This document shows, piece after piece, positions 32,800-44,472 of a DNA stretch of 64,000 bases. The number at the start of each line of letters is the position of its first letter. Position 1 is the stretch's first letter. The translations under genes were made by a program, and so were the position numbers. The notes under the pieces are model-generated. The model saw only the letters and a list, made by a program, of their open reading frames with translations. It was not told the DNA's origin and did no database searches. The DNA comes from Camellia lanceoleosa (taxonomy: Eukaryota > Streptophyta > Magnoliopsida > Ericales > Theaceae): the NCBI GenBank assembly GCA_025200525.1, contig CM045763.1, positions 157,176,246 to 157,240,245 of the forward strand, in the 5' to 3' direction.

Positions 32800-35700
32800 C
32801 AGAGACACCCATTTTTGACCGACCTTAAGACTCGAGCGTCACCGGTTGGCGCTTCGGTGATATTGCATCTTGTGCTTGTTGAAGTCCCGAGTCACGGCCG
32901 CGTGCCTGCCTCGGACTTCGAACCATCTTCTCTACCTTGTCTCGGTTTGCGAACCGGGCTCGGTTTTCTCTGTTTTCTCTCGAGGAAGGAGTGGTCCGTA
33001 GACTATCTCCGGTGGCCGTGAGCTCGTTTAGTGGTGAGGCCATTTTGCCCATTCGGGCGGTTCCGGTTTGAACCGTCGAGCCGCGTGCCTCGGCTCGGGA
33101 CCGTAACCATCTCCGAGTTCTCCGGTTTTTGGCATGTGCCTCTGTTTTAGTGTTCAGGAACCACAGGGCCCCGATGCCCGCCGCGGCCGAACACCACTTA
33201 GGTGCGGCGACCCATTTCGGGACCCCAAGCGGTTTTGGTCGAGCATTCATTTTGCATCGGCCTTCTCCGGTTTTTGGCGGAGACCTGCATTTTAGTATTT
33301 CAAGGAACCTGGGGCCCCGATGCCCACCGTGGCCGTATGCCACTTCGGTGCTCATAGCGGTTTTGGGACCCCGAGCATTCATTTTGCATCGGTTTTCTCG
33401 ATTTTGGCGAGAACCTCTGTTTTGACATTAGGGACACCGGGGTCGCAGATACCCACTTTTCTGAATACCACTTGGCACTGCGGCCCATTTTCGGGATCCC
33501 GATTTGCTCGGTTTTGGCCCCGACGTTCATTTCTCGTTAGTTTTTGTTCAAACTTGGCGGTACCTCTGTTTCAACACCGGAAGATCCTTGGGGGTGGGCC
33601 AGCAATTATCCCAGATAGCATTTCGCTCCTCCGGGCCCGTTTTTCTCACTTAGGGCCAATGTTGAACACCTTGGGGTATTTTCTTCCAACCAAAGTTACA
33701 TATCTGTGATCAGGGGACATGGGAGGACCCTAAACAAGCATGGTCGGCCAGCAATTTTGATTTTCATTTTTGGCCCTCTTCTTCAAATGCAATGTTGTGA
33801 ATCCTGCTTCAATGTTGCCAAATTCCAACCTTGGAACCTTGTTCTACACATCTTGGAGGACCCTAAAAGTTGGTGGTCGGCCAGCAATTTTGAATTTCAT
33901 TTTTGAGCCCCTCCTTCAAGCTCTATGTTGTGACTTCTACTTCAGAGTTGCCAAATTCCAACCTTGGGGCCTTATTCTACACACTTGGGAGGACCCTAAT
34001 GTATGGTGGTCGGCCACTAATTCAACACTTCATTTTTGGGGGTGGTGGCCGCCACAAAAGGTGGCTGGCCTACCACCTTGAGAGTTACTGCCGGCCAGAT
34101 TCACCTTTCGGCTGTTCCAAATTTGTCATTGCTTTTCAAAGTGTCTCCCTCATCTGGGGGATATTTTGGGAGGGAAAGCTTGGGTGCTTTCCCTCCCCTT
34201 TTACACCCCATTTGTTGTCTATTTGAAGGGCCCTCCCTCTCCTTCTTGAAGGTTGGAAAATTTTGCTTCAAGAGCTCCTCTTCCAATTCTTCCATTTCCA
34301 TAGCCAAAAGTCCAAGAAAGCTTCTAAGTCCCTAGGTCTTCTCTTCATCAACACCTAGCCTCACCATCCCTACTACCATTTCAGCAGCAAGGAGGTGTTC
34401 TTCAGAGGTCAAGAAGCAACAAATCAGAGCCAAGAATCAAAGAAAGACAAGTCTTCAAGGGTAAGTCTTCAAAACCAACTTTTAGGGCTTTTTCTTGATT
34501 CATTTCTATACTCTATTTGGTTGAGAATTGGGGCTCCGACCCCTACTGGTTTTGTGCTCATATTGAGCCCCTCTACAACTTTGTAGAAGGGCTCAACTTC
34601 ATTTGAGGCTTCTATGATACACTTCCTTCAATATCCATCTTGTATGTCACCAATTTGCATGCTAGTTTTAGCCTATTTGCATTTGTTTTTGGGGCTCCGA
34701 CCCCTACTGGTTTTGTGCTTATTTTGAGCCCCTATACAACATTGTAGAAGGGCTCAACCTCATTTGGCCATTGTATCTACCACCTCCTTCAAATTTCATC
34801 AAGTGTGCCATATTTTGTATGCAATTTTTGACCTATTTGTGTTTGTTTTTGGGACTTCGACCCCTACTGGTTTTAGTCTTATCTTGACCCCCTTTACATG
34901 TTTCATGAAGAAGGTTTGGTCATTTGATGTATAGATTGCATGTCTTATGTTATACCCTTTTGTGGCTCCATTTTGCCTTCCATTTCTAGCATGTTTGTCT
35001 TATGATTTAGAGGCTGCCATAAACTGCATATATGCTTATTTTTGGGCCTTCTTTCATGTTGTAGAAGAAAGTTTGTCCATTTGGTGTTTGTATATACCAC
35101 CTCCCATTGTAATGCTCTTTTGGCCATTAATCTTGTATGATTTTGTTGCCATATCTATGCTTGCATTTTGGCCATGTTTGTTACTGAAAAATGCCATATT
35201 TGGGACTGCCTTGCTACTGTTCTTGCTTCCATGATCATATTTTGCATGTATAGCATGGCTATAGGCCATTTCGGGGCCTAATTTCACATTTTCGGGATGA
35301 ATGCATGCTTCGAGTGTCATTTCGTTTTGTTTCGGGGCTGTTTTCCCCTTTATTTAGGTGCTGAAATTCCATTGCCATGCTTACATATCATTCCCTATGC
35401 CATTTGCATCATTTTTGCATTGCCTCGGTTTGCGTGCCAGTGTGCACGCTTTTCGAGGCGCCCCTGTTTTATCCGCCGGCGGCCTATGTGAGTGTGGTTG
35501 AGGCCCTCTCATGTTGGCGTAAGCCCAATTTGCATTTTCATGCTTGTATGCCATTGCCTCGGTTTGCGTGCCCGTGTGCGCGCATTCCGAGGCACTTCAT
35601 TTTTATCCGACGGCCTCCTATGTGAGTGAGCTGAGGCTCTCCCATGTTGGTGTAAGCCCATCGTTGCATTCCGTATGCCATTTTATCTCATTTCATCATC

Positions 35701-38027
35701 GCCTCGGTTTGCGTGTCCGTGTGCACGCATTTCGAGACACTTCGGTTTTATCCGATTTTGCATCGCACATCATCGCCTCGGTTTGCGTGTCCGTGTGCAC
35801 GCATTTCGAGACACTTCGGTTTTATCCGATTTTGCATCGCACATCATCGCCTCGGTTTGCGTGCCCGTGTGCACGCATTTCGAGACACTTCGGTTTTATC
35901 CGATTTTCATTCTTGCATCCTCGCCTCGGTTTGCGTGCCCGTGTGCACGCATTTCGAGGCACTCTGTTTTATCCGCTTGGCATTGCGTATGCCTTCGCCT
36001 CGGTTTGCGTGCCCGTGTGCACGCATTTCGAGGCACTCTGTTTTATCCGCTTGGCATTGCGTATGCCTTCGCCTCGGTTTGCGTGCCCGTGTGCACGCAT
36101 TTCGAGGCACTCTGTTTTATCCGCTTGGCATTGCGTATGCCTCCGTCTCGGTTTGCGTGCCCGTGTGCACGCATTTCGAGGCACTCTGTTTTATCCGGTT
36201 TATATTTCATCATTGCCTCGGTTTGCGTGCCAGTGGGCGCGCATTTCGAGGCACCTCATTCTTTTCATTCCGGCATCCTATGTGAGTGTGGCTGAGGCCC
36301 CCTTCATGTTGGTATAAGTCCATCATTACATTTCGCATGTCATTCCGCATCGCCTCGGTTTGCGTGCCCGTGGACACGCATTTCGAGGTATCTTATTTTC
36401 ATAGCATTGAGCATGCTAGGTTGCATATTAGTTGCATTTCATGCATATCATGCATATTGCACGGAAGCGAGGCGCGTTTCAGACTCGAAGTGAGCGGGTC
36501 TCAATTCCCAAGTCACCGACACTCCGGATTACCCATCATGGTGATAAGTCTTGTTGAAGCATTCATCCCTATACTGAGTTGTGCAATCCGTTTCCTCGGC
36601 CATCATGCATTGATATGCGTGATTGGTGGCACGAGGATCGAGGCATGCATATATTTGTGAAAATGCATTGCTATGCCCTTTTCCTGCTCTCTGTTGCAGC
36701 AAAATCAACAATCAACTTTTCGGAGTCAATAGCGCATTTAGAAATATTGCAAGCGAGGCTAATCGGGGCATTCGGTGGATTTCGCGCCAGCGATCCGGCA
36801 TACATCATCTATCAGAAGCGAGGCAGTCCCTGGCTTGCACGCCAGCTTTAATTCTTTTGTAATTAATTTGTTAATTAGAATCTGTATATTTATTCGGACT
36901 GTATATTCTTTTATTCGGACTGTATATTTATTCGGACCCTCTGCGCGAGGGCATAAATGTAATAAGGGTGTGTGAGTGTGATGTATGTCTTCCAACCCCC
37001 ATTTCTTTCTCCCTTTTATTTACCCGCTTTGGATGGTTAGATATAGGGCATATTTCAATTAGCATACAGTATGATAGCATGTTTGCATTCATTCATCTGT
37101 TTTACATGCATCGGGCTCGGCACATCATACAAACTGCATTGTATTTCAATTCTAAGTTGAATACATGTTAGTTGTAGCATCATCATATGCCATGTTTAGA
37201 ATAGCCGAGCCTGCTATAGTTGCATTTTGTATGTGTTACATTAGGCATTTCAGTATACTTAGGATCATGCATGATTTCTAACGAGCTTCTGTTTTGGCTG
37301 GGAGTACTCGGTAAGTTTCATGCTTTAGCATCCTTGCATGCGTGTGAGTGTTGCCATGATAGCATGCTTACCATGAGGCTACGTGCTTATGTGATATAAC
37401 TGCCTTGAATGCCTATGGGTGGAGGTTGAGTTATCTGAATTGGAGCAATTCGTCAATTGTTTGTTAAGCCCACTAGATTGTGGCAAAACCATATTTTCTA
37501 AGCCCACCCGAGGGTGGCAAACCCGCATTTTAGCCTGCCTGCGGGCAGCACCTTCACACCATTTTCAAACAAACAAACATGAAATGTTTTGTTCCAATTC
37601 AGACGACCCAGTCTATACTTGTTTGCTGCGAGCATCACATAGTAATCTAGGCTAATAACCGGAATAAGAGCATACAATGTTTTCAAAAACAGATATCATG
37701 GTTAGTAGAGGCCGGTCTTTGACCGGGCGAGAGGGGGTGCTCACGATGTGACCTTCCCTAATCGTACCCAAGTTCCCGAGCCAACTTTGGTGATGACGGA
37801 CATGTGGCCTTCCGGCACCGAGTCAGGGTTTCCTAAATTTCCCATTTTAAAATATTTAGGTGGCGACTCTGTTATCTGGCAAAGCAGTCCATGTTTGGCA
37901 CTTCTTTTCAAAAAATCTGTTTTCCTTCAAAACGATTTGCCGGATTTGGACTCTTTGGTTCAAGATTGAGAACCGCAACAAAAATCGAGTCCGAGCTGTG
38001 GCGAGGTTCCCCGCGGGCGTTGTTACA
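32800..38027 (+). repeat. Inner Ogre 3' LTR (about 5.2 kb)
   Basis: Pairs with 19534-24650. The start is altered (TCAGAGACACCC instead of TGTAGACACCCC). The end GGGCGTTGTTACA is clear and is followed by CCCAG. The 34300-35300 section is almost identical to the 5' copy. The 74-bp hairpin array is longer and cleaner here. Confidence 0.9.
35422..36390. repeat. 74-bp tandem hairpin array in the inner Ogre 3' LTR
   Basis: Units start (GCCTCG) at 35701, 35775, 35849, 35923, 35997 and 36071, exactly 74 bp apart; the copy at 36145 reads GTCTCG. More divergent units lie at 35422, 35556, 36215 and 36352. Each unit holds the GCCTCG...CGAGGC hairpin. 74 is not a multiple of three and the unit has few stops, so long frames appear in all three + frames. 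Confidence 0.92.
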
Positions 38028-38032
38028 CCCAG
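38028..38032. repeat. Target-site duplication CCCAG, right copy (inner Ogre)
   Basis: Matches 19529-19533 and directly precedes GTTGAAATGACC, where outer gag resumes. Confidence 0.93.
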
Positions 38033-38590
38033 GTTGAAATGACCATCCAAGAGCTTGAAGCAACCCGCCAGAACCCAACAGAGTCTTTTGTGAAATTTGT
38101 TGCGAGATGGAGAGCAAAGCGGCAAGGATGATGATCGCCGCCTTCCGAGAGGATCAAGTGCGAGATGATGGTGCGGAACCTCGAGCATGATATGTTGCAG
38201 AAATTGATAGTCGCTCCGGTATTCACTTTCAAAAGTTTGCATGAACTGGGGGTTCAGGTCGAGAATGCGTTCAACAGCGGGATCATTCCCAGAACAAGTG
38301 AACCAACAAGGAGGGTGACTTCAAGGAGTACCAATGCCGGAAGTAGCACTATTCCCGAACCCACTGAAATCAATACAGTCACCACAGCCAACCCTTTTGC
38401 GAATTCAAGCTTGCAAATAGCCGACCGGCCAGAGCTCGAGCGTAACTTTCACCCCTCTATATGAGCTTGACTAGCGCACTAAAAGGCTTGATGGAAAAAG
38501 GGCATCTCAAACCCCTCAATCCTCAACCTCTTCGCAACCCACTCCCAGCCAGACATAACCCCTCCAAGTACTGTATGTACCATCGGTATT
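38033..38590 (+). pseudogene. gag: Outer Ogre gag, middle part with first zinc-finger-like module
   Basis: Resumes VEMTIQELEATRQNPTESF after the inner insertion, then MMVRNLEHDMLQKLIVAPVF and FKSLHELGVQVENAF, matching inner gag (MIVRNLQPKLMLKMIVVPFP, FADLHEMGMQIEDAM). After a frameshift near 38455 comes GHLKPLNPQPLRNPLPARHN and PSKYCMYHRYC, the first of two tail modules. A further shift near 38585 leads into the next frame. Confidence 0.8.
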
Positions 38591-39619
38591 GTGATCATGC
38601 ACCGTTACCGTCATGAGGTCCAAAATCTCATCGATAACCGGACGATAGCTCCACCGTCAGACCCCAATGACCAAACATCTCCTGCCTACCTCAATCTCAT
38701 CCATATACTACCATCCACCTATGACCCCAGCATATACATCACCCCGGCCCACCTACCCAAGCCTGAGGTGTTTATCCCAGAAAGCATGGACATATGCATG
38801 ATGGATGCACCTGAATCCCAATCATCTCAAACCTGTGAACCCACTACTTCCGAGCTGATGAGGATGATTGAAGATCTTCAGAGAACAGTGGCGGATTTAG
38901 CCTTTGGAGTTTTGACTCCATCATTGACCACATCGCCTACCAGGGAGTTCATGTCAAAAGGCTCCCTAATCTTGGGGCGGGCTGCATTTGAGGAAGGCCA
39001 ATCCCGTGGCAAAGTGGAAGCGAGTGGAAAGAATAAGGTAGGGGCAGGCATGGATCCCCATGAGCATCTTCTGTTGGCTGTTGAGGCTTTGAAAGTCGAG
39101 GGACTGAACAAAGAACAAGTGCTCACAGTCGTTGCAAAAACTGTGGACGACGTTTTCGCCACTCAAGTTGGGGGCAGTTTGAATCAAGGGGCAAGCCGGG
39201 AAAAGGGCCGTTGTACCAGAAATGATCCTGTTAGCTCTAATCCTGCACTTAGAAGAGATCAGCAAACCAGGCCAGCACCTGCCAATCCCTTTGCGGGTGC
39301 GCCCAGCAAAAATCCACAAGCCTTGAAGTACCAACCCCGAGGTCAGAGGGTCTTCCACGCCCTCCACATGCCTTTATCAAAAGCTTTCCAAATCCTTGTT
39401 GAACAAGGGCATCTGAAGCCCCTGGAGCCACAGCCGCTACCAAAGAACCTCCCTCTCTCACACAACCCAGCCGACTACTGTGCCTTCCATCAGCGAACCG
39501 GCCATGCTACCAATAATTGCTTCCGTCTTCGCCATGAAGTACAGGATCTATTTGACAACGGGGTCATCCTCCCGCCGAGCTCAGCAAAGTCTATCGGCAC
39601 TGGGTCAGTAAACCTGTAG
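38591..39619 (+). pseudogene. gag: Outer Ogre gag C-terminal region with second zinc-finger-like module
   Basis: 342 open codons. It starts in the tail of the first module (HEVQNLIDNRTIAPPSDP). A variable segment follows, then a second complete module: GQRVFHALHMPLSKAFQILV, GHLKPLEPQPLPKNLPLSHN, DYCAFHQRTGHATNNCFRLR, HEVQDLFDNGVILPP. The C-x2-H-x3-G-H-x4-C arrangement suggests a divergent zinc knuckle. Ends at TAG 39617-39619, immediately followed by the non-coding GGGGATAATGTGAC block, so protease and RT are absent. Confidence 0.8.
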
Positions 39620-40439
39620 GGGATAATGTGACTATGTGATCAGGGGATGAACCACCTGCGGGCGGCACTCAATCAACTCCAGACGTGGGAATGGCACGCA
39701 CTGTTCTGAGCAATGTGTAAATACCAGTTTTTGTGCTTTCTGACTTGGGTATTGGGTCAGTTTTTGCTACTTTGTTTTGAGTCTGTCTTTTTGTTTTGAG
39801 TCAGTCTCTTTTGTCTTGGGTCTGTCTTGTTGTATCGAGTCAGTCCCGTTGTATAGGAGTCAGATGATTCCGTGGGGGGTATTACCTCGGACATCACTGT
39901 TTTGTTTTCTGTTTGTCCTTTTGCTTTGTTTTGAGTCTGTTTCTGCCAGGGAGCCAGTTATGCCAACAGATCTTGAATGAAACAAAGATGATTTCCATAC
40001 TCTCGCATTTGTTTCGCCGTGTGCTAGTTATCTTGGGATTTGAATGAAATGGCGTGCATTCCACCTCTCTTGTGCCTTGAAGTCATTGTAATGACTGAGT
40101 TTTTCAAAACTTTTGAACACTACGGTGAAAAACAAAGAGGAAGGAATTCCGGGATTTGCAAAACTTTGATCAAACCGAGAGAAAGAAAGGCATGTTAAGC
40201 CCTTAATGAATGAAATCATGCTTGTTAGTGTAGTCTTGAGAAGGACCACGGCTTTGATCCAGATTGATCCTACTGTCTTCAAAGACGAGCGATTTGTCGC
40301 TTTCTTAAAACTTTCAAAAAAATGTTTTGCGGTCCTGCGAAGACATGTGTGGAATCGCTCTTGAGATTGTGCAGCTTAGGATCACTCTCAGCCTCGAGAC
40401 TCAACCCCTTTGCTTCCGAACCTTGAGCTTGCATTCAGA
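39620..40439 (+). other. Outer Ogre non-coding stretch after gag
   Basis: Collinear with 26940-27780: GGGGATAATGTGACTATGTG, GAGTCTGTCTTTTTGTTTTG and TTGAATGAAATGGCGTGCAT. No pol motif in any frame. Confidence 0.75.
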
Positions 40440-40638
40440 ATGTTCAAACGGTCAACTACAATGTGAGGCCTGTGTGGCCAGATTTGAAGCAGCCCTCGAA
40501 CAAGAGGCACCAAAGTCAGATCAAGAAGGTCAGACCTCATCAGAAGAAGCTTGCAAGGCTAGAGCAGAAGCACCCGTCGAACTAGGGGCAAAAAATATCC
40601 GATGTGCTCGAAGAGCTAAAGGTGGATCTTTCTACTAA
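40440..40638 (+). pseudogene. Outer Ogre copy of the small acidic reading frame
   Basis: Encodes CEACVARFEAALEQEAPKSD and EEACKARAEAPVELGAKN. An extra A before the ATATCCGATGTG codons shifts the frame relative to the inner copy. See 27734-27994. Confidence 0.4.
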
Positions 40639-41186
40639 TCAATACAACAGCCACTCTCTTAGGAACAGAGGGCTTCAATCTCAGAACCATTTGGCATGGA
40701 CTGGTTACATTTTTTACCCTTTGAGAGGCTCGCTGGGCTGAAAACCCGGAAGGGCGACCCAGGCAAAAGTTAGAGCAAAGAAAAAAAGAAAAAGTGCAAA
40801 GATACAAAAAAATGCAAAAAAAAAGAAAAAGAAAAGAAAAAAAGAAGAAGAAAAAGGAATGAAAAGAATAAAAGAAAAAGAAAAGAAAGAAGAACAAAGC
40901 TCGCAAGGTCGAAAACCTGCAACAGGCGCCTTGGCAAAAGTTAGAGCATAAAAAGAAGAGGTTAAATACCCGAGTGTACCTTAACCCCCGAACTACGTAA
41001 GGCTTGATTCCTATGTTTGGGATACGTAGGCAACTTCATTCTGAAGTCCAGCCATAAAACAATTCAAATTCGATTGTGTCCATGCGATGGTTCTGGCCAT
41101 CTTTGTCTTCTCTGTATCTGAGAGTCTGGTTGTGTTCATCGCTCCAAGGACTGACTACAATGTGCTGCGGCATCATCCAAACAAGG
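40639..41186 (+). other. Outer Ogre A-rich tract and GGGATACGTAGGCAAC block
   Basis: GGCTCGCTGGGCTGAAAACC, an A/G-rich run at 40775-40895, then GTTTGGGATACGTAGGCAAC ending at 41034. Same order as 27995-28385. Confidence 0.7.
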
Positions 41187-41291
41187 GGCAACTTTCCGTT
41201 GCCATTCAAAACGCCGCAATGTCATTTCAAACAAGGGGCAACTTTCCGTTGCCACGCAGTGTCCTTCAGACAAGGGGCAATTTTCTATTGC
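41187..41291. repeat. GGCAAC/GTTGCC hairpin repeat, outer Ogre
   Basis: Three units of about 45 bp: 41187-41203 and 41237-41253 have GGCAAC-TTTCC-GTTGCC; 41277-41291 has GCAAT-TTTCT-ATTGC. The third unit changes both arms of one base pair (C-G to T-A). Confidence 0.78.
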
Positions 41292-43104
41292 TATGGATCT
41301 GAGGTTGTGCATCTCAAGAGTAGGTTCCGCGCTTGTTGAGCATTGGCCGTTTGCAAAAATAGTTTTTGAGAATTTTTACTGAAGTTGACTAATTTTCTCG
41401 AAAATTGTTTCATTTTCCAAAATTGGACCATTTCTTGGACCCAAAAAAGGAAAATTTTCAGTGCTCATAGCCTGAACTGCATGATTTCAAATCAAAAATC
41501 GAACAAACATGTTAATCTAACTCTCATTTTGGTCAAAAGTTTTTAGGAGAAAGCTCAAAAATAAAAAATGGTCAAAATGATGAACTAGGGGCACGGTTGG
41601 GTCAGGAGTTCTGTCTTTCCCCCTTTATCAACATACTCGCCAAGAGGGGCACTTTACCTGCCAGAAGAAGGAACAACTGAAGGGCACAACAAAGGGCTGA
41701 AGGCTCTCACATCCTCCACGCAACGAGGTATCAAGCCAAGTGCGAAGCACGAACTGGAATGGGCCAAGATATTCCACTCCATCATCTGGACGAATCTTAT
41801 CACGTCCAAACTCCCCAGCAAAGCATCATCAATCGATGTCAGCTGCAGATTTGCTACACACCCAAATGTAGCGCAACCCCTCTGTGGAAGGAATTCACTA
41901 GCTGCATGCAGAAGAAGAAAATCTAGCAGAATGCTAGAGGCACGAGCCCACAACTTGCTGTTTATCCATCAACCACCCAGGGGAGGGATTGAAAAATGAG
42001 AGATTGAAGAATAGAGAGATGTGCGATGAGAGAAAAAGTGAGAAAATGGCTTTTTCAGAAAAACAGAGCTTGAGGGCCGAGTGATGTGAGAATCACAAAT
42101 AAGAAAGGGTGGGAAACATACCCGGTGAAACAGGCTCCCTGTGCACGTCTGAGTGTCGTGTCTTTTTGTTTTATCTCGATCCTTGTTTTGAGTCGTCTCG
42201 AGTGTTACTCGATGTGTCTAGGTTGTGTGCCTTTTGTTTTCTTGTTGAGTCGTAGTGTGCTGTATTCAGTCGTAGGCTCAATACCCAGTTGAGAACTTAT
42301 GCTCACTCTCAATTTCAAAAAAATCATTTTGTGCTCCGAGTCGCGTCGTTCTCCACATTTGTGCAAAAGCAATTTGTTCTTTCATAAAACCGCAGGGTTC
42401 AAACCAGGTCATGTGAGAACAGTAAAACCTAGACCTATCTCAAGCTATGAGTTTCGGCCGCCAAGCAAAAGCAAAAGAGGAAAATGTCGGGCATCCGAGT
42501 TTGTTCCAACTTGAAGTTCGAGACTATATTCCGTGTGTACCTCTTCGGTCTTGCCAATGTTCAAGTATGAGTGTGCCTCTACCTCAAGCTCAAAATCAAG
42601 TCTACTTCAAGCGAATGGCGTCGAAGTGCTCTCCCCGAGTACCATTCCTGCCAGAGGCATCTTGGACGTGTTTGCGATGAGTTCCTAGGAGACCAAGCTG
42701 ACGGTGGAAACTAGAGTTCGAATGGCCGTGGCCTAGAACGCATAAAGGTTCGGATTTCGAGACTAAAGTCTGGTTTAAATACCCAGGCGTGTCCTCTTGA
42801 AATCTGTATGGAAGCCCCATAGGTTGAGATAGCGTGTATGCACCTCAATTCGGATCGAACCAACCTAGTCTGTCACCCCGTTGGAGAATAGGGAAAGTTG
42901 TGAATATGATCGTGAAAACAAGCGGATCGTAGCTCCTACGCATGAGATGTTATCTCGCCAATTTGAACAGGGTGTGCCCTTTTTAAGTGAGCATGTTGTG
43001 AAGTCCTCTAAGAGGCAAATCAGAGGCACCAGTACATATTTCTTTGTCCTCTATTGCATAGAGTGCGAGCTTTCATATACACTATTGTTGCATGCGTACC
43101 GCGC
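41292..43104 (+). other. Outer Ogre non-coding 3' region, middle part
   Basis: Collinear with 28581-30300 of the inner element: AAAAAAGGAAAATTTTCAGT, CCTCTACCTCAAGCTCAAAA and AACCTAGTCTGTCACCCCGT. No conserved protein. From about 42900 on it diverges from the inner element, where its own hairpin arrays begin. Confidence 0.65.
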
Positions 43105-44110
43105 ATCATTATGATTCATGCATAGAATATGCTTGTTTTCGATTCCGCATAGAATATGCTTTACTTGTTTCATGCATAGAATATGCTTGCTTTCAATATT
43201 GCATAGAGAATGCCCCCATACTTGCATAGAAGATGCATTTTATCACACTTTCTTGTGCATTTTATCTCGCTCGCACTGTCTTGTGCACTTACACTTTGTA
43301 TCTCACTCATATTGTTTTAGCGTGTCATTTATTTAGTGCATTTCAAATCAATCGCTATTGTTTAGCGATCGCTACCGCTTAGTGCATTTCAAATCAATCA
43401 CGCTTGTTTAGCGATCGCACTATCTTGTGCATTTCAAATCATTCGCGCTATTTTGCGCATCGCACTGTTTTGTGCAGTTTATCATTCGCACTATCTTGCG
43501 CACCTCAATCGTACTATTTTGTGCAGTTTACATTCGCGCTATTTTGCGCACCACAATCGTGACTGTTTTGCGATTAATCAATCGCTATTTTGCGACCTCA
43601 ATCGTGACTGTCTTGTGCATTTCAAATCGTCATTGTTTTTGCGTATCGCCTTTATTTTGTCGCTTTATCAATCGCGCTTATTTTATGCACCTCAATCGCC
43701 TGTCTTGTGCATTTCAAATCGATCCTATTGCTTTTGCATATCGCCGCTTTTGTGCGGTTTATCAATCGCGCTATTTTATGCACCTCAATCGCCGTCTTGT
43801 GCATTTCAAATCGATCATATTTGTTTTGCGTATCGCCTTTATCTTGTGCATTTCAAATCGATCGCTGTTTTGCATCGCCTTGTTTTGTGCATTTATCAAT
43901 CGCTATTGCTTTGGCGATCGCCTTTATCTTGTGCATTTCAAATCGATCGCTATTGTTTTGCGTATCGCCTTTGTCTTTGCATTTCAAATCGATCCTGTTT
44001 TGCGCATCGCCTTTTTTGTGCGAGATAATCAATCGCTCTGTTTTGCGTGACGCCTTCTTGTGCATTTCAAATCAATCGTATTGTTTAGCGTATCGCACTA
44101 TTTTGTGCAC
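43105..44110. repeat. Hairpin array, outer Ogre (GCATA-GAA-TATGC, then GCAC-TATTTT-GTGC types)
   Basis: 43120-43245: GCATA-GAA-TATGC three times, then GCAT-AGAGA-ATGC and GCAT-AGAAG-ATGC. 43240-44110: about 25 units with a pyrimidine-rich loop of about 6 nt. Stems seen: CACA/TGTG, GCAC/GTGC, GCGC/GCGC, TCGC/GCGA and TCGCTA/TAGCGA. CATTTCAAATCRATCG links many units. Some stems have one mismatch or G/T pair. Spurious Phe/Cys-rich frames run through it. Confidence 0.82.
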
Positions 44111-44472
44111 TGTATCATTCGACCGGACGAATTGCGCAGGTATCGTATCTTCTCCGTGTGAGACGCGACGAGAATTGAATGATTCTCCGCATTCCTAACC
44201 GCATGAAATGTAGTTGTTTGCTTTGCATTCTTGCTTGAAACTGTTGCATCTATTTGTCAATACTTGCTTCATTACAGCTCGTTGCACTTGCACAATCACT
44301 TGGCTCCGTGCCTATCATTTGCATTCTTGCCCCCCCTGCCTGCGGGCACGCATTTCTGTTTGTTTTGTATGACTGTCTAAGTCTTCGGCCTTGTCAAAAA
44401 TGGGTCGTCTCTGGGCTTTGACATTCACTCCCGTCACTTCTTGACTTCCGAGTTCTGTCAAAGAGGGGCAAC
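44111..44472 (+). other. Outer Ogre pre-LTR block and polypurine tract
   Basis: CGTATCTTCTCCGTGTGAGA, GATTCTCCGCATTCCTAACC and GGGTCGTCTCTGGGCTTTGA match 32460-32800. The polypurine tract AAGAGGGGCAA is at 44461-44471, directly before the 3' LTR. Confidence 0.75.

Larger units (their letters stand above)
19534..38027 (+). mobile_element. Inner Ogre: gag-only Tat/Ogre-like retrotransposon nested in a relative
   Basis: 18.5 kb with LTRs 19534-24650 and about 32800-38027 and TSD CCCAG. The internal region is about 8.1 kb: primer-binding site, leader, one gag frame, then nearly 6 kb of non-coding DNA rich in hairpin arrays. No pol motif was found in any frame. The long central LTR section (20900-22000 versus 34130-35240) is almost identical in both copies, suggesting recent insertion. 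It is a different subfamily from the outer element because it has the extra 3 kb in each LTR. Confidence 0.9.

Noticed and set aside
35544..36317. Long overlapping open frames (190-257 codons) rich in Cys, Arg and His in the inner Ogre 3' LTR
   Set aside because: They occur in all three + frames because the 74-bp repeat is not a multiple of three and the unit has few stops. The same region in the 5' LTR gives different broken frames. No protein is supported.
43427..44198. Open frames of 160-207 codons through the outer Ogre hairpin array
   Set aside because: Low-stop repeat DNA, open in three frames at once, with repetitive Phe/Cys/Ile/Asn content. The hairpin repeat explains them.
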